A stretch of DNA of 64,000 bases. Source: Ophioderma brevispina. Lineage: Eukaryota > Echinodermata > Ophiuroidea > Amphilepidida > Ophiodermatidae. The stretch covers positions 1 through 64,000 of the forward strand of contig JAMKCH010035364.1 of the NCBI GenBank assembly GCA_023653785.1, written 5' to 3'. The translations under genes were made by a program, and so were the position numbers. Of this stretch, positions 48,901-60,500 are shown in pieces. Every line of letters starts with the position of its first letter. Within the stretch, counting starts at the first letter, position 1. The notes beneath the pieces were generated by a model, which was not told the origin of the DNA, did not search any database, and saw nothing but the letters and a program-made list of their open reading frames with translations.

Positions 48901-51830
48901 TCTTACAATCAAAACGGCTGAATATCGCGCCGAACTTTTTGCCAGATGGAGTTTTTGGAGTGAAGTACAATCTATCAAGATGAAAATTTCATATACGTAA
49001 AATCGGCATCCTCTTTAACTGTAACGGGTGAAAGGATTAAAAATGATGGGCTTTCGCTTACAAATAGTAAGGCAAACTGATGCCAGAATTTCAAAAGGAT
49101 GCGACATATGAATCTAGGAGCTTAAAAGACTTCCTTTAAAAAGGTGATATACAATCACTACAAGACACAAACTCATCAAACAAGCGTAATATCCAATACG
49201 TAGAACCTCATGCATATAAACATTTGAATTGCCATCGCTTGACAATGTTTCTGTATGCAAGAACCTATGTGCCTCAAAAGTCGAAAACGTTACCCTTAAT
49301 CGGCCACACAACATGGAATATTTGGCCATGGGATCAAAGGAAAATTGGTACATTTTGATTACATACCTGATCGAGAAGTAAACAATTTCCCACTATTAAA
49401 TAATTATAATTTTTATAATTCCATTTATTGGTTGTTGGCAGTTGTAAAAGGTTTCACATTTCATGAAAATGAATAAAATGCCATCTCAATTTCTTTCTCA
49501 ATACGTGACAAGGGACATACACTATGCTACACGGACTCAAGCAAAGAATGGCAAGGTAAATCCACCGGTTCAGCGGACAAAGGACTTCAGATTACCCTTT
49601 GTTTTAGTTGGAACTGCCAGAGCCTTGGTCCTGTCCCATCAGTTGAATATCTGTCAGGTGTTTATGACCTGGTTATCCCGCCCAGTTTTTGGGTAGAACG
49701 TTTTCACTAGAAGTTTCAAGTACGCAAATGAAGCATTACCTTTGATTCCGTTTACAGCGTTATGCTGTTTGTGCATAGCGCGGAATCAATGTGCAACTCT
49801 TTTGTATACTTGGGACTTGCTATATTAAACGTCTCTCCAGTTTGGATTGAGCTGGCCACGTTTCGCGATAAAAATAACTTTGAGGTTCTACTGTGAGTCA
49901 ATAAATTAACTGTATATTTTCATTATTTTAGTGAAAAAAGAACTATGTGAACAAAACTCACGGTGGATATGTTTTGGCGTGGTAATTAATGACCTACAAA
50001 ACATTTTGTTGTGCAGAACCAAGAATCCTAACGTTGCCGGGACCTCCATTTCTCTTCAATTACCGACTAGGTATTTAGAACATCAAAGAAGGGGGTCTAG
50101 CGACCTCTGCTAACAACAACGGTAAATTCAAAGAAAAGGGGTTACGCGACAAGTTACTGTAAAAGTTGGTTTTGTTTGCTGCACAATATGTTCGGTCACA
50201 GTCTGCCAAAAACTTTCTTTCATGATTTTTTGTTCATCGTTCTTTCCTTTTCGGAAAAATGATGAAATATATGTCAAGTTTTAATTGAACGCACAGGAGA
50301 AGCCCTAGATTTATTATTCGTGACAGAGGAAACGAGAATCTTGTGGCTTTTGCGTCTGAAAAAACATAGCTCACATCTTATCTGGTGATGACACCTGAAT
50401 CCTTTTTAATTGGAAGTACAGAGCCCGTGTTAGTATCCAATACTAGTTGACTAAGTATTTGTAGTGCTTTATCCCTCTGCATAACCGAGCGGAATTTAAA
50501 AAAAAAAAAACTGGATAGTCAACAGTGCTATTATTGCTCGAGTCAATGAGCATGATGTACCTCTATGATATTTAGACAACAAATTGTGATGAAATTTTAT
50601 TCATTTCAATCAAATGTGCAACTTTGGCACTTGATCATAACCCCAGAGTCATTTAAAGGTATATTAGACAATATATGCGCATGAAATCGGTTATTTCGCC
50701 GATATGCGTAACCACTGTCCTTATGCAAGCATCTGTTCTCTTTTGATCCCATGGAATATATTGATTTTGCGCAGGCACCACGGCTCGATCGGTATATACC
50801 TTTAGCGACTATCGAGAATCTGTTAGAAAATCACCTTTGTCAATACTGATACTTCTTCTACTATTGCGGTTTGGTGGTATTCCCGTAGATTTTCATGCCT
50901 AAAATTGATTTTGTTGCTTTTTTGGGTTTCAATAGGGCCTAAACTGTCAAAAATGAGGGGTGGCAAATTTTCGGACTGCTACCCGCCTTTTTCAAGGGGT
51001 AAAATGTTTGTACAGGGAACAATTTAAAATCGATTCAAATTGTGTTTTCAATTTGCATTAAGGATCAGAAAAAAAAGTATATATTTGCCTTAGTTACAAC
51101 AGCTTTAGTTAAAGCTGTATAGCCCCATGATGTCAAGGTCACCTGGTGGTAAATGCCTCCAAATGTGTTTGAAAGTGTTACAAAGAGTTCCTCTTGTCAT
51201 ACTTGAAATGAAATGCATTTTAACTGATTTGGGGTGATATATATCACCATTGCAACATCCCGTGCGAACGTTTTTCTATGGTAATTAACCAACAAAATAA
51301 TTACATTTTGTAGACATCTTATGAGACAATACAAACAACTTAAAATCACTAGTTTTCAACAAAATCTGAGCATTTGGAATAATTTTTACCCCAGGTTTTA
51401 CCTTACCGCTTATGGGGCTAAGCGCTTTAAGGCTAAAGGTTCGGAACCTTTTTCTAATCCTTATAAGGAGACAATGTGTTAATGTACATTAAAACATAAT
51501 TTGACTCGTTTCCATCATTTTCCCACTTGAAGAAGGGCCATCATTTTCTGACAGTCTGGTCCCTATTATCTCCTATTATGAAAAACATAAGAAATCAATT
51601 TTAACACAAAAATCCTAACGCGATCTATTTCATTGACCACCAAACCACATATTAATGCTGATTTGGGGTAAAGCTCTGACTTTGGTCAATCATTGAGTGT
51701 GTTCCAAACAAAAACAGTAAAATAGGACAAGGACATTAATGTGCAGAGTCAATGAGCGCCTCAAACAATGCGCCAGACGTCTTTTCAAGCCAGATCACTT
51801 TTTTTTTTTGCCAAACCAAGTCCCAGACTT
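46000..51830. other. Gene-poor stretch
   Basis: No supported exon. Contains TGGACTTTTTT-type repeats and a C-run near 46200-46480, and a 20-bp palindrome at 51099-51118. Frames on both strands are short and resemble nothing I know. Confidence 0.45.
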
Positions 51831-51831
51831 C

Positions 51832-51871
51832 CTTTTCAAGCCAGGAGTCACGTGACTCCTGGCTTGAAAAG
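51832..51871. repeat. Perfect 40-bp palindrome
   Basis: CTTTTCAAGCCAGGAGTCAC is followed immediately by its exact reverse complement with no spacer. A further partial copy of the arm, CTTTTCAAGCCAG, lies at 51781. No mismatches in a region where other inverted repeats are heavily diverged. Confidence 0.9.
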
Positions 51872-51916
51872 CAGAAGGGGGATTTTGCGAGATCACGCAT
51901 GTCTCTGTGTATGTTC

Positions 51917-52069
51917 CACTGGTTAAAATGACCGTAAAATACGGTATTTAAACTGGCAACTGGGACAACGGTGCAAATAACTGTAAAAAAACAGCGCCTT
52001 TTTAACTGTTGTGAGTCCCAGTTGCCCATTAAAATACCGTTTTTTTTTTAAACGAGCTTTTTAACAGTG
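51917..52069. mobile_element. 153-bp MITE, copy 2 (CACTG termini)
   Basis: Starts CACTGGTTAAAATGACCG and ends GAGCTTTTTAACAGTG. The inner sequence ACGGTATTTAAAC, then GGCAACTGGGAC, is mirrored by its reverse complement on the right half. The centre GTGCAAATAACTG is shared with the copy at 2980-3124. Palindromic, non-coding. Confidence 0.65.
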
Positions 52070-52079
52070 TATGGGATAT

Positions 52080-52575
52080 ATGTACCAAGGGGCCCAAAAC
52101 ACCACTTTTTTATGTCAACCTACTGGGGATGGGGGCCTGTCCAAATGTTGTGTGTGGTATCAATGTATTCAGGGGACCTCCCACAACAACTTCTAGGTGG
52201 AACAAACCCTGAAAATATGCTACCAAAACAAAATGGCGGTTCATTTTCAAATGCCGCCAGTTTAAAACTATTATGACCATATCTCAGCCCACAGTGTACA
52301 GAATGTGTGATTTTTGTGATAAACTAGGTTTTTTGGGAATCCCTTAATCCATTGGTCAATCAATCTACACATAATAAATATAATATACCAAATATCGGCC
52401 ATTTTTTTCAAAATGCTGCCATTTCAAACTATTTGACCCTATCTCTAGCCCACATTTACATAGAGTTGTGATTTGGGGTGAATACCTGGTTTCTGAGGTC
52501 GTAAGACTCCATTGAGCAATCACTTATGCAAAACTTTATCACCTCTAACAAATTATTCCAAATTCCAAATGGTTG
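52080..52575 (+). repeat. ~170-bp tandem repeat, two to three diverged copies
   Basis: AAAATGGCGG...CAGTTTAAAACTAT, then GACCATATCTCAGCCCACA, then GTGTGATTTTTGTGA, then CATTGGTCAATCA is repeated. The second copy runs AAAATGCTGCCATTTCAAAC, then GACCCTATCTC...GCCCACA, then GTTGTGATTTGGGGTGA, then CATTGAGCAATCA. Same general style as the 165-bp arrays at 38.9 and 43.4 kb but a different unit. Confidence 0.65.
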
Positions 52576-53214
52576 GAAATGCAATTTTTTAGAGAACTCT
52601 CATTTTACTGTTTCCTAACAAAATGTGTAATATAGTTAATTTCACAATGTTTCATTTTCAAAACGTACACAACAACATTTGATAATAAATGCGAATGGTT
52701 CTATACTTAACAGATTTATAAAACTACTGTTTGCATTCAATTGTTTTCAATGTTTTGGTGCAGTATTAAAATTAATTTAAGGCGTATTCTTCTCCTTTCA
52801 GTACCGAATCATGGATAATCAGAAAGTTAAATGTAAGAAGTTGAGTTGGCATACAATTTTGTAGCATCACAGTCTTTATTGAAAAGGATAGTCCAATAAC
52901 AAAGTATAATGCTGCATAATATGCCAGCTCTGTGCCACAGCTGAACTATTGGAGCAATGAAAACTAGCCCTTAGTTTGGTAACAGGGCATCGCCAGCAAA
53001 ATCATCTTGACACAAAGAACCTCTTTTGGCGAAACTGTGTGCAGTATGACCATAAGAATTATTTTACTATAAATAGAACATAAGCTTTTTCTCAGCCAGT
53101 CATGCCTCACGGAACACCAATAAGCTTTGAAAATGTCCATGTCAAACTCACATTAAAGCTGTTTGTGTGGTATGGAAGCTTATTTTGTTACTTCACTTGT
53201 ATGTCTTAACCTGC

Positions 53215-53275
53215 TGTTTTTTGTCATTTTTGCCTTTGATAAGATCCTGCTAGGCTCGAAACGTCAGTCCCACAG
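53215..53275 (+). other. Hammerhead-ribozyme-like motif of a Penelope-like element (decayed)
   Basis: TTTGATAAGATCCTGCTAGG followed by CTCGAAACGTCAG resembles the CUGAUGA-stem II-GAAAC-GUC order of minimal hammerhead ribozymes found in the terminal repeats of Penelope-like retroelements. The CCTGCTAGG part can form a short stem II. The first core box is changed (TTGATAA instead of CTGATGA), so activity is unlikely. No Penelope reverse transcriptase was seen nearby. Confidence 0.35.
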
Positions 53276-53460
53276 TACACCCAGGCTATTTTTTGATTTT
53301 GCAGTTGGTACAGCATTTACTTATTTTTTTCTGGCAACCGTGGAAATATATGGCCATGATTAACTTTTACATTGTTAGGTTATTAAATATAAAAAATCTA
53401 CTTGAAGAATTAGGCGAATTCAATGGTAAAAGCATTCATACTTCAACTTTATGTAGCAAC

Positions 53461-54562
53461 ATGGTGCGGCTTACAACTCAGCAATTAGTGTGCGCTGTGA
53501 CAACATTTTTCTGACACAAAGAGCACACCAGCTACTCAAAAAAATGCTTTAAGGGAAGGCTTTTCTGACAGGGATCCGCCATCTGGGCAATGGTGAAGAA
53601 TATGGAGATTTTGCACAGCCTTAATCGAGCAAGGGGCATCCATGGAGAAGACGCACAGTGATAAGACACCAATAACGTTAAGGCAGTTTTACGTCAATTT
53701 AACATAACATCCAAGGAAATCCGACTTGGACTCTCCGGCCCCTTCACGTTTCAATCAGATAAACAAAAATTGTAATTGAACTTCTCCGTACGAAATGTGC
53801 ATTCGCCATCAACTTCAGCACGAGGACTTCAGAAGAAGGCAAACTTTTGTCGAGTGCTATTGGGATCGTTGTCAGAGTAGACGGAGCATTTTTCCTGAGC
53901 ATTTCATGATTGGTGACGAAGCAGGTGTTTTTGAAGATGTTGATGTTTACAACCACCGCGCAATTTAGTAATATACCAGCTGGGAACCCTCAGTTTTAAA
54001 CTTTGATACAAACATTTAGTCGAGAGAAACTTAGTTTGGATACTTCCTGTGGCAATGGGAGGGAGTTTCCGTAACCTTACCCATTCTGAACACAACCCTT
54101 TTTTTTCCGACACATTTATAAATTCCGGATACCTTAACGGAACAACGCTGTGCTTTTATCATGAAGGGGTTCATAAGTGTTGTCGAATAAAAGGGTGTCA
54201 TATGAGTCAGGTTACGGAAAACTCTCGCATGGAGAGCTTATTTGGCCTTACTTTGTCGAACGAAAAATCCATGGGCAAGTTTATCTCCAGATGATTAACC
54301 ACGATGTTGTGCCTGAACTTGAACTGGATTTCCTATGGCCACCAAAAGGGTGTCTTCCGATATTTTGTGGTGGGCACAGGATGTATACCTGCCCACAGAT
54401 TTATTGCTATCAAAAATCGCCTGCATTAACTGTTTTGGGGAACCAAAAAGAGTTGTAGCCCCGAATCATGCTGTGGAATGGCCCCGCCACTCACCTGAAT
54501 ATGACGTCCCCGTGATATTTGAAAAAGGTTACATGATTTGCGACCCCTCTCATAGCCTGATG
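53461..54562 (+). pseudogene. Mariner-type (IS630-Tc1-mariner) transposase pseudogene
   Basis: Reading across frameshifts gives a complete transposase order. It starts at ATG 53461 with MVRLTTQQLVCAVTTFF. An N-terminal helix-turn-helix region follows (LNRARG near 53620, then NNVKAVLRQF near 53672). HEDFRRRQTFVECYWDRC lies at about 53819-53872. MIGDEAGVFEDVDVYNHRA at about 53908-53964 contains the first catalytic Asp. GELIWPYFVERKIHGQVY is near 54232-54286, followed by LQMINHDVVPEL. LWWAQD is near 54366, around the second catalytic Asp. NHAVEWPRHSPEYD near 54464-54505 corresponds to the usual VEWPPRSPDLTPxD block with the third acidic residue. At least five frameshifts or stops. Terminal inverted repeats not located. 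Confidence 0.75.
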
Positions 54563-54616
54563 TGACGTCCTCGCGTGAATGATCCTCCAATTGCCATACG
54601 GGCTGTGGCTGACATG

Positions 54617-54720
54617 GATAATAATAATAATATAACATAATAATATTAATAATTATAAGAACAGCATTTGATATAGCGACTTTTCCCCGGTGTTCAAAAC
54701 CGCTTACAATACAAAGAAAA
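54617..54720 (+). repeat. (ATA)n-tailed short repeat
   Basis: ATAATAATA-rich tract to about 54657, followed by ACAGCATTTGATATAGCGAC, TTTTCCCCGGTGTTCAAAAC and CGCTTACAATAC. The second part resembles a short dispersed motif (TATAGCGC...GTGTTCAAAGCGCTTACAAT) common in marine-invertebrate genomes. Confidence 0.45.
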
Positions 54721-55185
54721 ACAAATAATATTCAAAGCAAATAAGTGAGGTCTTATGTCCGTGAACTTGACCCCTGATATTTGGGGTCTAGCGCACTCAC
54801 CTACTAGAAAGTTGAAGTAATGTTTTTTAGTTGGAAACTGTCTAGATACATTGGGTTTTGGATAAATTTTTAAAAACTCTGAAAATCATGGCAAAAAATT
54901 TTGATATAACTGCTTTTTTGTTATTGCACTGTAGTCCAATAGGTCAAATTTGAGCGATTTTTTTAGGGGTAGGGGTCACACTTTCGAGCTCACTTTCAAA
55001 ATCTCTGAACACATATATCCGAAATGTTTATCCCGAGTATTTACAAACAGGATTATACGATTATTAATTTTAAAATCTAGAGTTTGGCATAATTTGGGTA
55101 GTTTCTAGCCATTTTCATGTGATATGCATGTTTTGGGCCAAATTTTTCCAATTTTGGGTTATTTTCCTTTTTAAAATGCCCATAT

Positions 55186-56157
55186 AGTGGGGGACTGTAG
55201 TGTACAGATCTATATGAGTGTGCAAATCAGGATAAAATTCGTGAATTTTGGTACACAATACTTTATACATTGATAATCAAAAAAATTGATTGGAACACTT
55301 GCCCCACCCCTTTCATGCCCCCCAGCTTGGATTTAAGGTACACAGGGTAAAATGTTTAAACAGGTTCAGGATTGTGTTGAAAAGCATACCATGATGTCCG
55401 TCTGGTCTACAAGGATTCAAAAAGGTATAGTTTATACTACCCGTGACTTAAAGTTTAGGACATTATGGGGTAAAAACTATAAAAATGGTGCTAAAAAATC
55501 AATTTTGGTATGTACAGGGGTCAAAAATTAAAAGGTTGCTCCAATTTTTGTAAAATGTGCTTCCAATTGTTGGTTTAGCTCATAGAATGAAATATGGAAT
55601 AGTTTTGACTAACCTTACGAGTATGGTTATTAAACTAAATGGAGCAGTCAAAGTCAACAGTCAACAGTTTTGGCAGCTATTGGATTATTGACCTGTGGCC
55701 TATTTTGTTGGATAACGTGAAAACTAAGCATAAAGATAAGGTAAGCTATTCCTTATTTCAATCCTTTAAGCTTGGCGAAACAATTTGCAACACATTATTA
55801 AACTGAATCAAAGCAACTTTAACTTTTGATCCATGTACACATCAAAATTGACTCTTTTTCACCATTTTTACAGTTTTTTACCTCATAACTCCCAGAACTA
55901 TAAGCCCTAGATAGTGTAAACTATACATTTTTGGAATCCTTGGAACCAGACAAACACCCGGTGTGCTTTTTAACCAGATTCGAACATTTTAAATTTTTGC
56001 CCCCTGTATAACCTGAAAACAAAGCTGGGGGCCAGTAAGGGGGGTTGGCAAGTTGCTTCCTCAATTTATGAAATTATTCATGCCCTCTGAAGTACTTGTG
56101 CGCAAAAATTCACAATTTTATCCGGAAGCGCACACTCTACAATACAGTCCTTCACTA
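55186..56157 (-). mobile_element. ~1-kb foldback element, copy 1 (reverse orientation)
   Basis: Begins AGTGGGGGACTGTAGTG and ends TACAGTCCTTCACT. The outer 350-400 bp on the left (for example GGTATAGTTTATACTA, then GGGGTAAAAACTATAAAAAT) reappear in reverse complement on the right. The inner part includes TTTGTTGGATAACGTG near 55706, which is the reverse complement of CACGTTATCCAACAAA at 62718 in copy 2. Copy 1 is therefore the same element in the opposite direction, lacking part of the centre. No ORF. Confidence 0.7.
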
Positions 56158-57533
56158 ATAATTGTATGGTGGAACGTTCATACTTCTAATAATAAGCTCT
56201 TTCGAGTTTCAGAAATCACATGCGCAGTGGGTGGCGGTCAAGTGGAAAGGTATACTTCTGGTTCAGGATGAACATAGTTTTTCACTAATTCAATAGTGTA
56301 AAAACGAAAATTAATAATGGTCGATCAAAATGGCCCTGGGGAAATTTTCGCTCATAAATTCAAATCGAACGTCAAGAGCCATAAGATTTTAAATGAGGAA
56401 AAAAGTATTAAGCATTGCGTCAGATATTAAAATTTGACCCACTAAGTAAAAATCTCAGGTTGTGGGGACAAGGCTCACTATTAGTATTAGACCTGGCCCT
56501 TACGGAGGGTGACCTAAATGACAAACTCGTACCCCTGCATTTCAAAATTTTGATTTTGGTATCGACGAAAGTTCCTTGTACAAATAAGGCACAAGAAATG
56601 TTCCTTTTCGATGTTAACTCTAACACGACACGTTCCACCCGGAAAAGGGTCCCACCGGTAATGCACAACAAACTCTAGTCCCACCGGCAATTGATCGAAC
56701 ATTTGCTTTAGACGGCTGGTGGGTCGTTTACCCTCCAACAAAAACCTGTGGAATAGTGATCATGAAAGTACCACCAGCAATAAGCAGCATGGATCTCCTG
56801 AGGGGACCACGTCCCACCAGCAACTCGCAGCAGTTGGTTTCGGTAGGGTATCCTATTACCTACAGCTGTGTCCTAGGACACGTGCGCTCAAGCAGACCAA
56901 CAATAGAATTCAATTCAATAGTAAGATCGTCGATCGGTCATCTGTTTTAGGGATGTTTGTAGGTATTCTTAGCACTAGTGCCTCTTAAATTTAATCCAAT
57001 GAGTATAAATAAACAGCATCTTCACACTCTCTGGAAAGGCGATCAGTAGCCCTGATCTATTCTATGATGGAACAATAGGTTACGATGCATTATCGTAATT
57101 GACGTTAAGACTTGTGCAGTCAAGCAGATCAACAATAGAATTTAATTGCGATCACCTAGTATTCTTGTCCAGGTAATGTGATGGCTACTTATGACTTGCG
57201 ACTACGGAAATTAGTATTGGGAACCTTCAAGGCCGACTCTGCTTGACTCTTGAGATATAGAGAAGTGCAAAGAGCGGTGGGTCAAAATGACTGGCCACTA
57301 CGGGAATTAAGAGTATTGGGAAAGGAACGCCGACTTCGGCTGTGCTGAAAGATGATGACATGTTCAAAAAGCCGCAGGTCAAAATGACTCTCAACAATTT
57401 TCTCACGGGTCAAAATGAAAAGTCAAGCGTCACAGACCCGGAACTCCGGGTCCCTGAAATCCCAGAAAGTATAGTTACAGTGCATCAACTCCATTCAATA
57501 ACTGTTTTTGTATGTTTATTCTTTTACATCTAG
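56158..57533 (+). other. Upstream part of RPL35 (intron 1 or beyond), with local duplications
   Basis: No first exon identified. CCCACCGG(T/C)AAT-type motifs occur several times at 56640-56830. A ~55-bp segment (CAAGCAGACCAACAATAGAA) at 56890 recurs diverged at 57120. A 96-bp tandem duplication occupies 57201-57392. The pyrimidine-rich tract ending TTTTACATCTAG at 57533 is a good splice acceptor. Confidence 0.5.
57201..57392 (+). repeat. 96-bp tandem duplication, two copies
   Basis: ACTACGG(A/G)AATTA, then GTATTGGGAA, then CGCCGACT/GGCCGACT, then GGTCAAAATGACT occur in the same order starting at 57201 and 57297. Diverged by about one fifth. Confidence 0.65.
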
Positions 57534-60500
57534 ACTAAGATCAAGGCGTACGAGTTGCGTGGCAAGAAGAAGGAGGAGCTTGAAGAGCAGCTGATGAAGC
57601 TGAAGCAGGAATTGGGTCAGCTTAGAGTTGCCAAAGTTACTGGTGGTCAGGCCTCCAAACTCTCCAAGATGTAAGATGAAAATAATGTAGCTTGGTAAAC
57701 AATAGGTTCAATCATGGACATAGCAGATAAGAGGACCTACAACACACCAGTTTTAAAGACCCTATCACGTTGCCACCTTTAGTTATTAAATCCCACCATG
57801 ATCCCATATACCGGCTTAAGGTAATGTGATAATCACCCTCTCAGCAGGAGAGCTGCCAAGCCATCACTTAGTACGTAGAGATTCATACCTGAAATCATGG
57901 TCCAGGACAATAAGCAGTTGAATTATCTCATAAGGCAGCTATACACTATTTTCTACTTCCCTCGCCAACTCTAAGTTGTTTTCATTGTAATCTCTAACTC
58001 TAAAATAAAATGATAATATAAATCGCAATCCAAGCCGGCGGGAAGGCGTTCTGTTGTAATACTCAAATAATTTATACTTTAACAGAATAAAGGGCACACC
58101 AGGGGGGGCCGGCCAAGATAGCGTCGTTTTTGCCGTTCCCATAGGTTTAGCACGTAATCACGAAAACTTGACAAATATTCTCAAGTCGAAAATATGTTTA
58201 ATATCAATATTTTTCCACTCAAAATCCATTGGAGTTGAAGAATCAACTCCAGTGTAAGCATTTTTTTTGTATGAATAACGTTACAAACGGGATCCATTTT
58301 GAATGAGGCTTGCTTGACCTCATGTTCAATCGCAGGGTCATCGCTATTTATAGCTGCGGACGGGGCTGCGGACGATGCACCAGGTAGCCTATGCAAGGGC
58401 CTATGCACCACCGTGTGGAATGATTCGTTGACTTGCATGTAGCAATCCTCTCATGTCCGGTCTTTAAAAAAGATTTAATGATAGTTTTGCAGCACAAATT
58501 ATGCACCGCCGACTAAAGCAAGGCAATTTAGATCGACCGGCTCCGTACGGGAATTCCCACTGGCCACTCACTGATCTATTTATAAACGCGCACAGTGACT
58601 TCAACTTTCGGTCACTGTTCAGGCTCGTCCAATGACTCGTTCGGCAGTTTTGCGCTATGAATGAAGCTTGGCCGCCACCGCCTGGGGCACACATAATCAT
58701 GAATAGCGCCGCTATGAGACGAGTTGAAAATATGCACCTGGAGCAAGATTTCGGGCCAGAATCTCATATTAACCATCACTCATGATACCAACCACCTGTC
58801 GGCTACCAAACAGCCACAACAACAGCAACATATTTAACATGACCGAAAGTTAAAACTACTTCAATTTGGTGTGTTTTTGAGCTAAAATTACACGAAGGGC
58901 ACAATTGGGCACAAATTCAGACATTACATTTTGTTACAAGGTACACTGAGATTTCATAAAAAACAATTCTTAATTCTTTTAACCGACTTAATTATTAACC
59001 GGAAGTTAAAACTTCTACAATTTTTGAGCTGAAATTACATGAAGGGACAGGCTTGGGTACAAATTCAGACATTACATTTTATTAAAAGGTACACTGAACT
59101 TTCATACCACCAATACGTAAGAGTCGGATGTGTTCGGAACATTTTCAAATCATTTTCACAAGATCACAATATCACCCAAAATGCAAGCTTATTTTCTGCA
59201 GTCGTAGCTCTGCAAAGAAACAATGGATTTTGATGCGTTTTTTGGCATTTTCTGAAGGAATATCCTCTATTTGGTGGCTTCTTTCAACAAAACCATGGGA
59301 ACTGAGTGTACTACATGTGTTCCAAAGACCCCCTACAGCACAGGGTCACAACATCCGCTGAAAGTACAAAGTATTATGGACAGTTTAACACCACTGTCAC
59401 TGCATCGATCGCGGCAAAGAGATGTATGCGGTGTATGCACAACAAAACACATCCATTGCCTGGCTTTTGTTGAGGTGAATGAGTAATTGGTTTAGGTAAT
59501 TTGTTGCTTTTGCGTTGTGGGTCCTCTTATCTCCTATGTCCATGGTTCAATGTAGGTTGGTAAATGGGTTCACAGCAGTAACCTTTCTCAACATTTAAGG
59601 GAAAAGATGTGCTCCTTTTTAGTTCATATGTCCCCATACTTATCCCTCTGGCCGCTTTAACCAGTATCATTGGCCTAGGGCTCATCTGGGATTACACAAT
59701 TTGGCCTCTAACATGGCTCGAAAAAGTGTGGAATTTGGGAAGCTCCTTCCATGGAAATGTAGCTCATCTTTTCCAGCATATTTTATGTAAAAAGAAGTGA
59801 AACTGTAACTCATGAGTAATTGAAATATCACACCCTAAGCAAGTGATTTACAATGTGAAAAACAACCCTATTTTTGCATTTTTCAGTGATTTTTGATTTT
59901 GTACTCGCATACATCACCTGATCTTGAAAAACGACCCTAATTACCTGTTTTTGTGTCGTGTGCCTTTAAGGCAGGAAGACACATAGGGATCACTTTTTCC
60001 ACTGTTGTCTTGTGGATTTAAACCAAACCTGAGTCATAGGTGCAACATGGGATCCCTCATTTGTTGATGAGGTTAGAGGTCACATACCAAAAACCGAGTC
60101 ATAGGTGCAACATGGGATCCCTCATTTGTTGATGAGGTTAGAGGTCACATACCAAGGGGAAAGGTCATGTGAGGTCAAGTTGTAAGATAGGCTGAAAATG
60201 TGAAATTGACTTCAATTGAAAAGTTGGAAGTTCAAACTTGGTTAATGGAGATTACAAGCAAACCTTCATTTCTTTATGAGGTCAAAGGACACATTTCAAG
60301 GTCAAAGGTCATATTTGGCATATCATTCACAAACTGACGGCAATGTATTTTGTGCATAATATGGCATGATATACATTGTAGTAGTAGTAGTAAGTAAATC
60401 CAAAGTTTTAAATCCGGTTTTGTTCCCGTAAGCGGGGGTGGCCGGATTCACCTCACACTGGCAGCAACCGCCCTTACTCCTTCCTTCCTTCCACTTCACC

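Noticed and set aside
53560..53592. Candidate RPL35 exon 1 (pyrimidine-led CTTTTCT... ending at ATG|GTGAAG)
   Set aside because: The segment lies inside the mariner transposase relic, whose frames read through it, so the resemblance to a TOP-type first exon is fortuitous.
59128..59361. THAP-like CSEHF motif in repeat A copy 2
   Set aside because: Only one short motif; no upstream Cys pair or downstream Pro motif, and absent from the other repeat copy.
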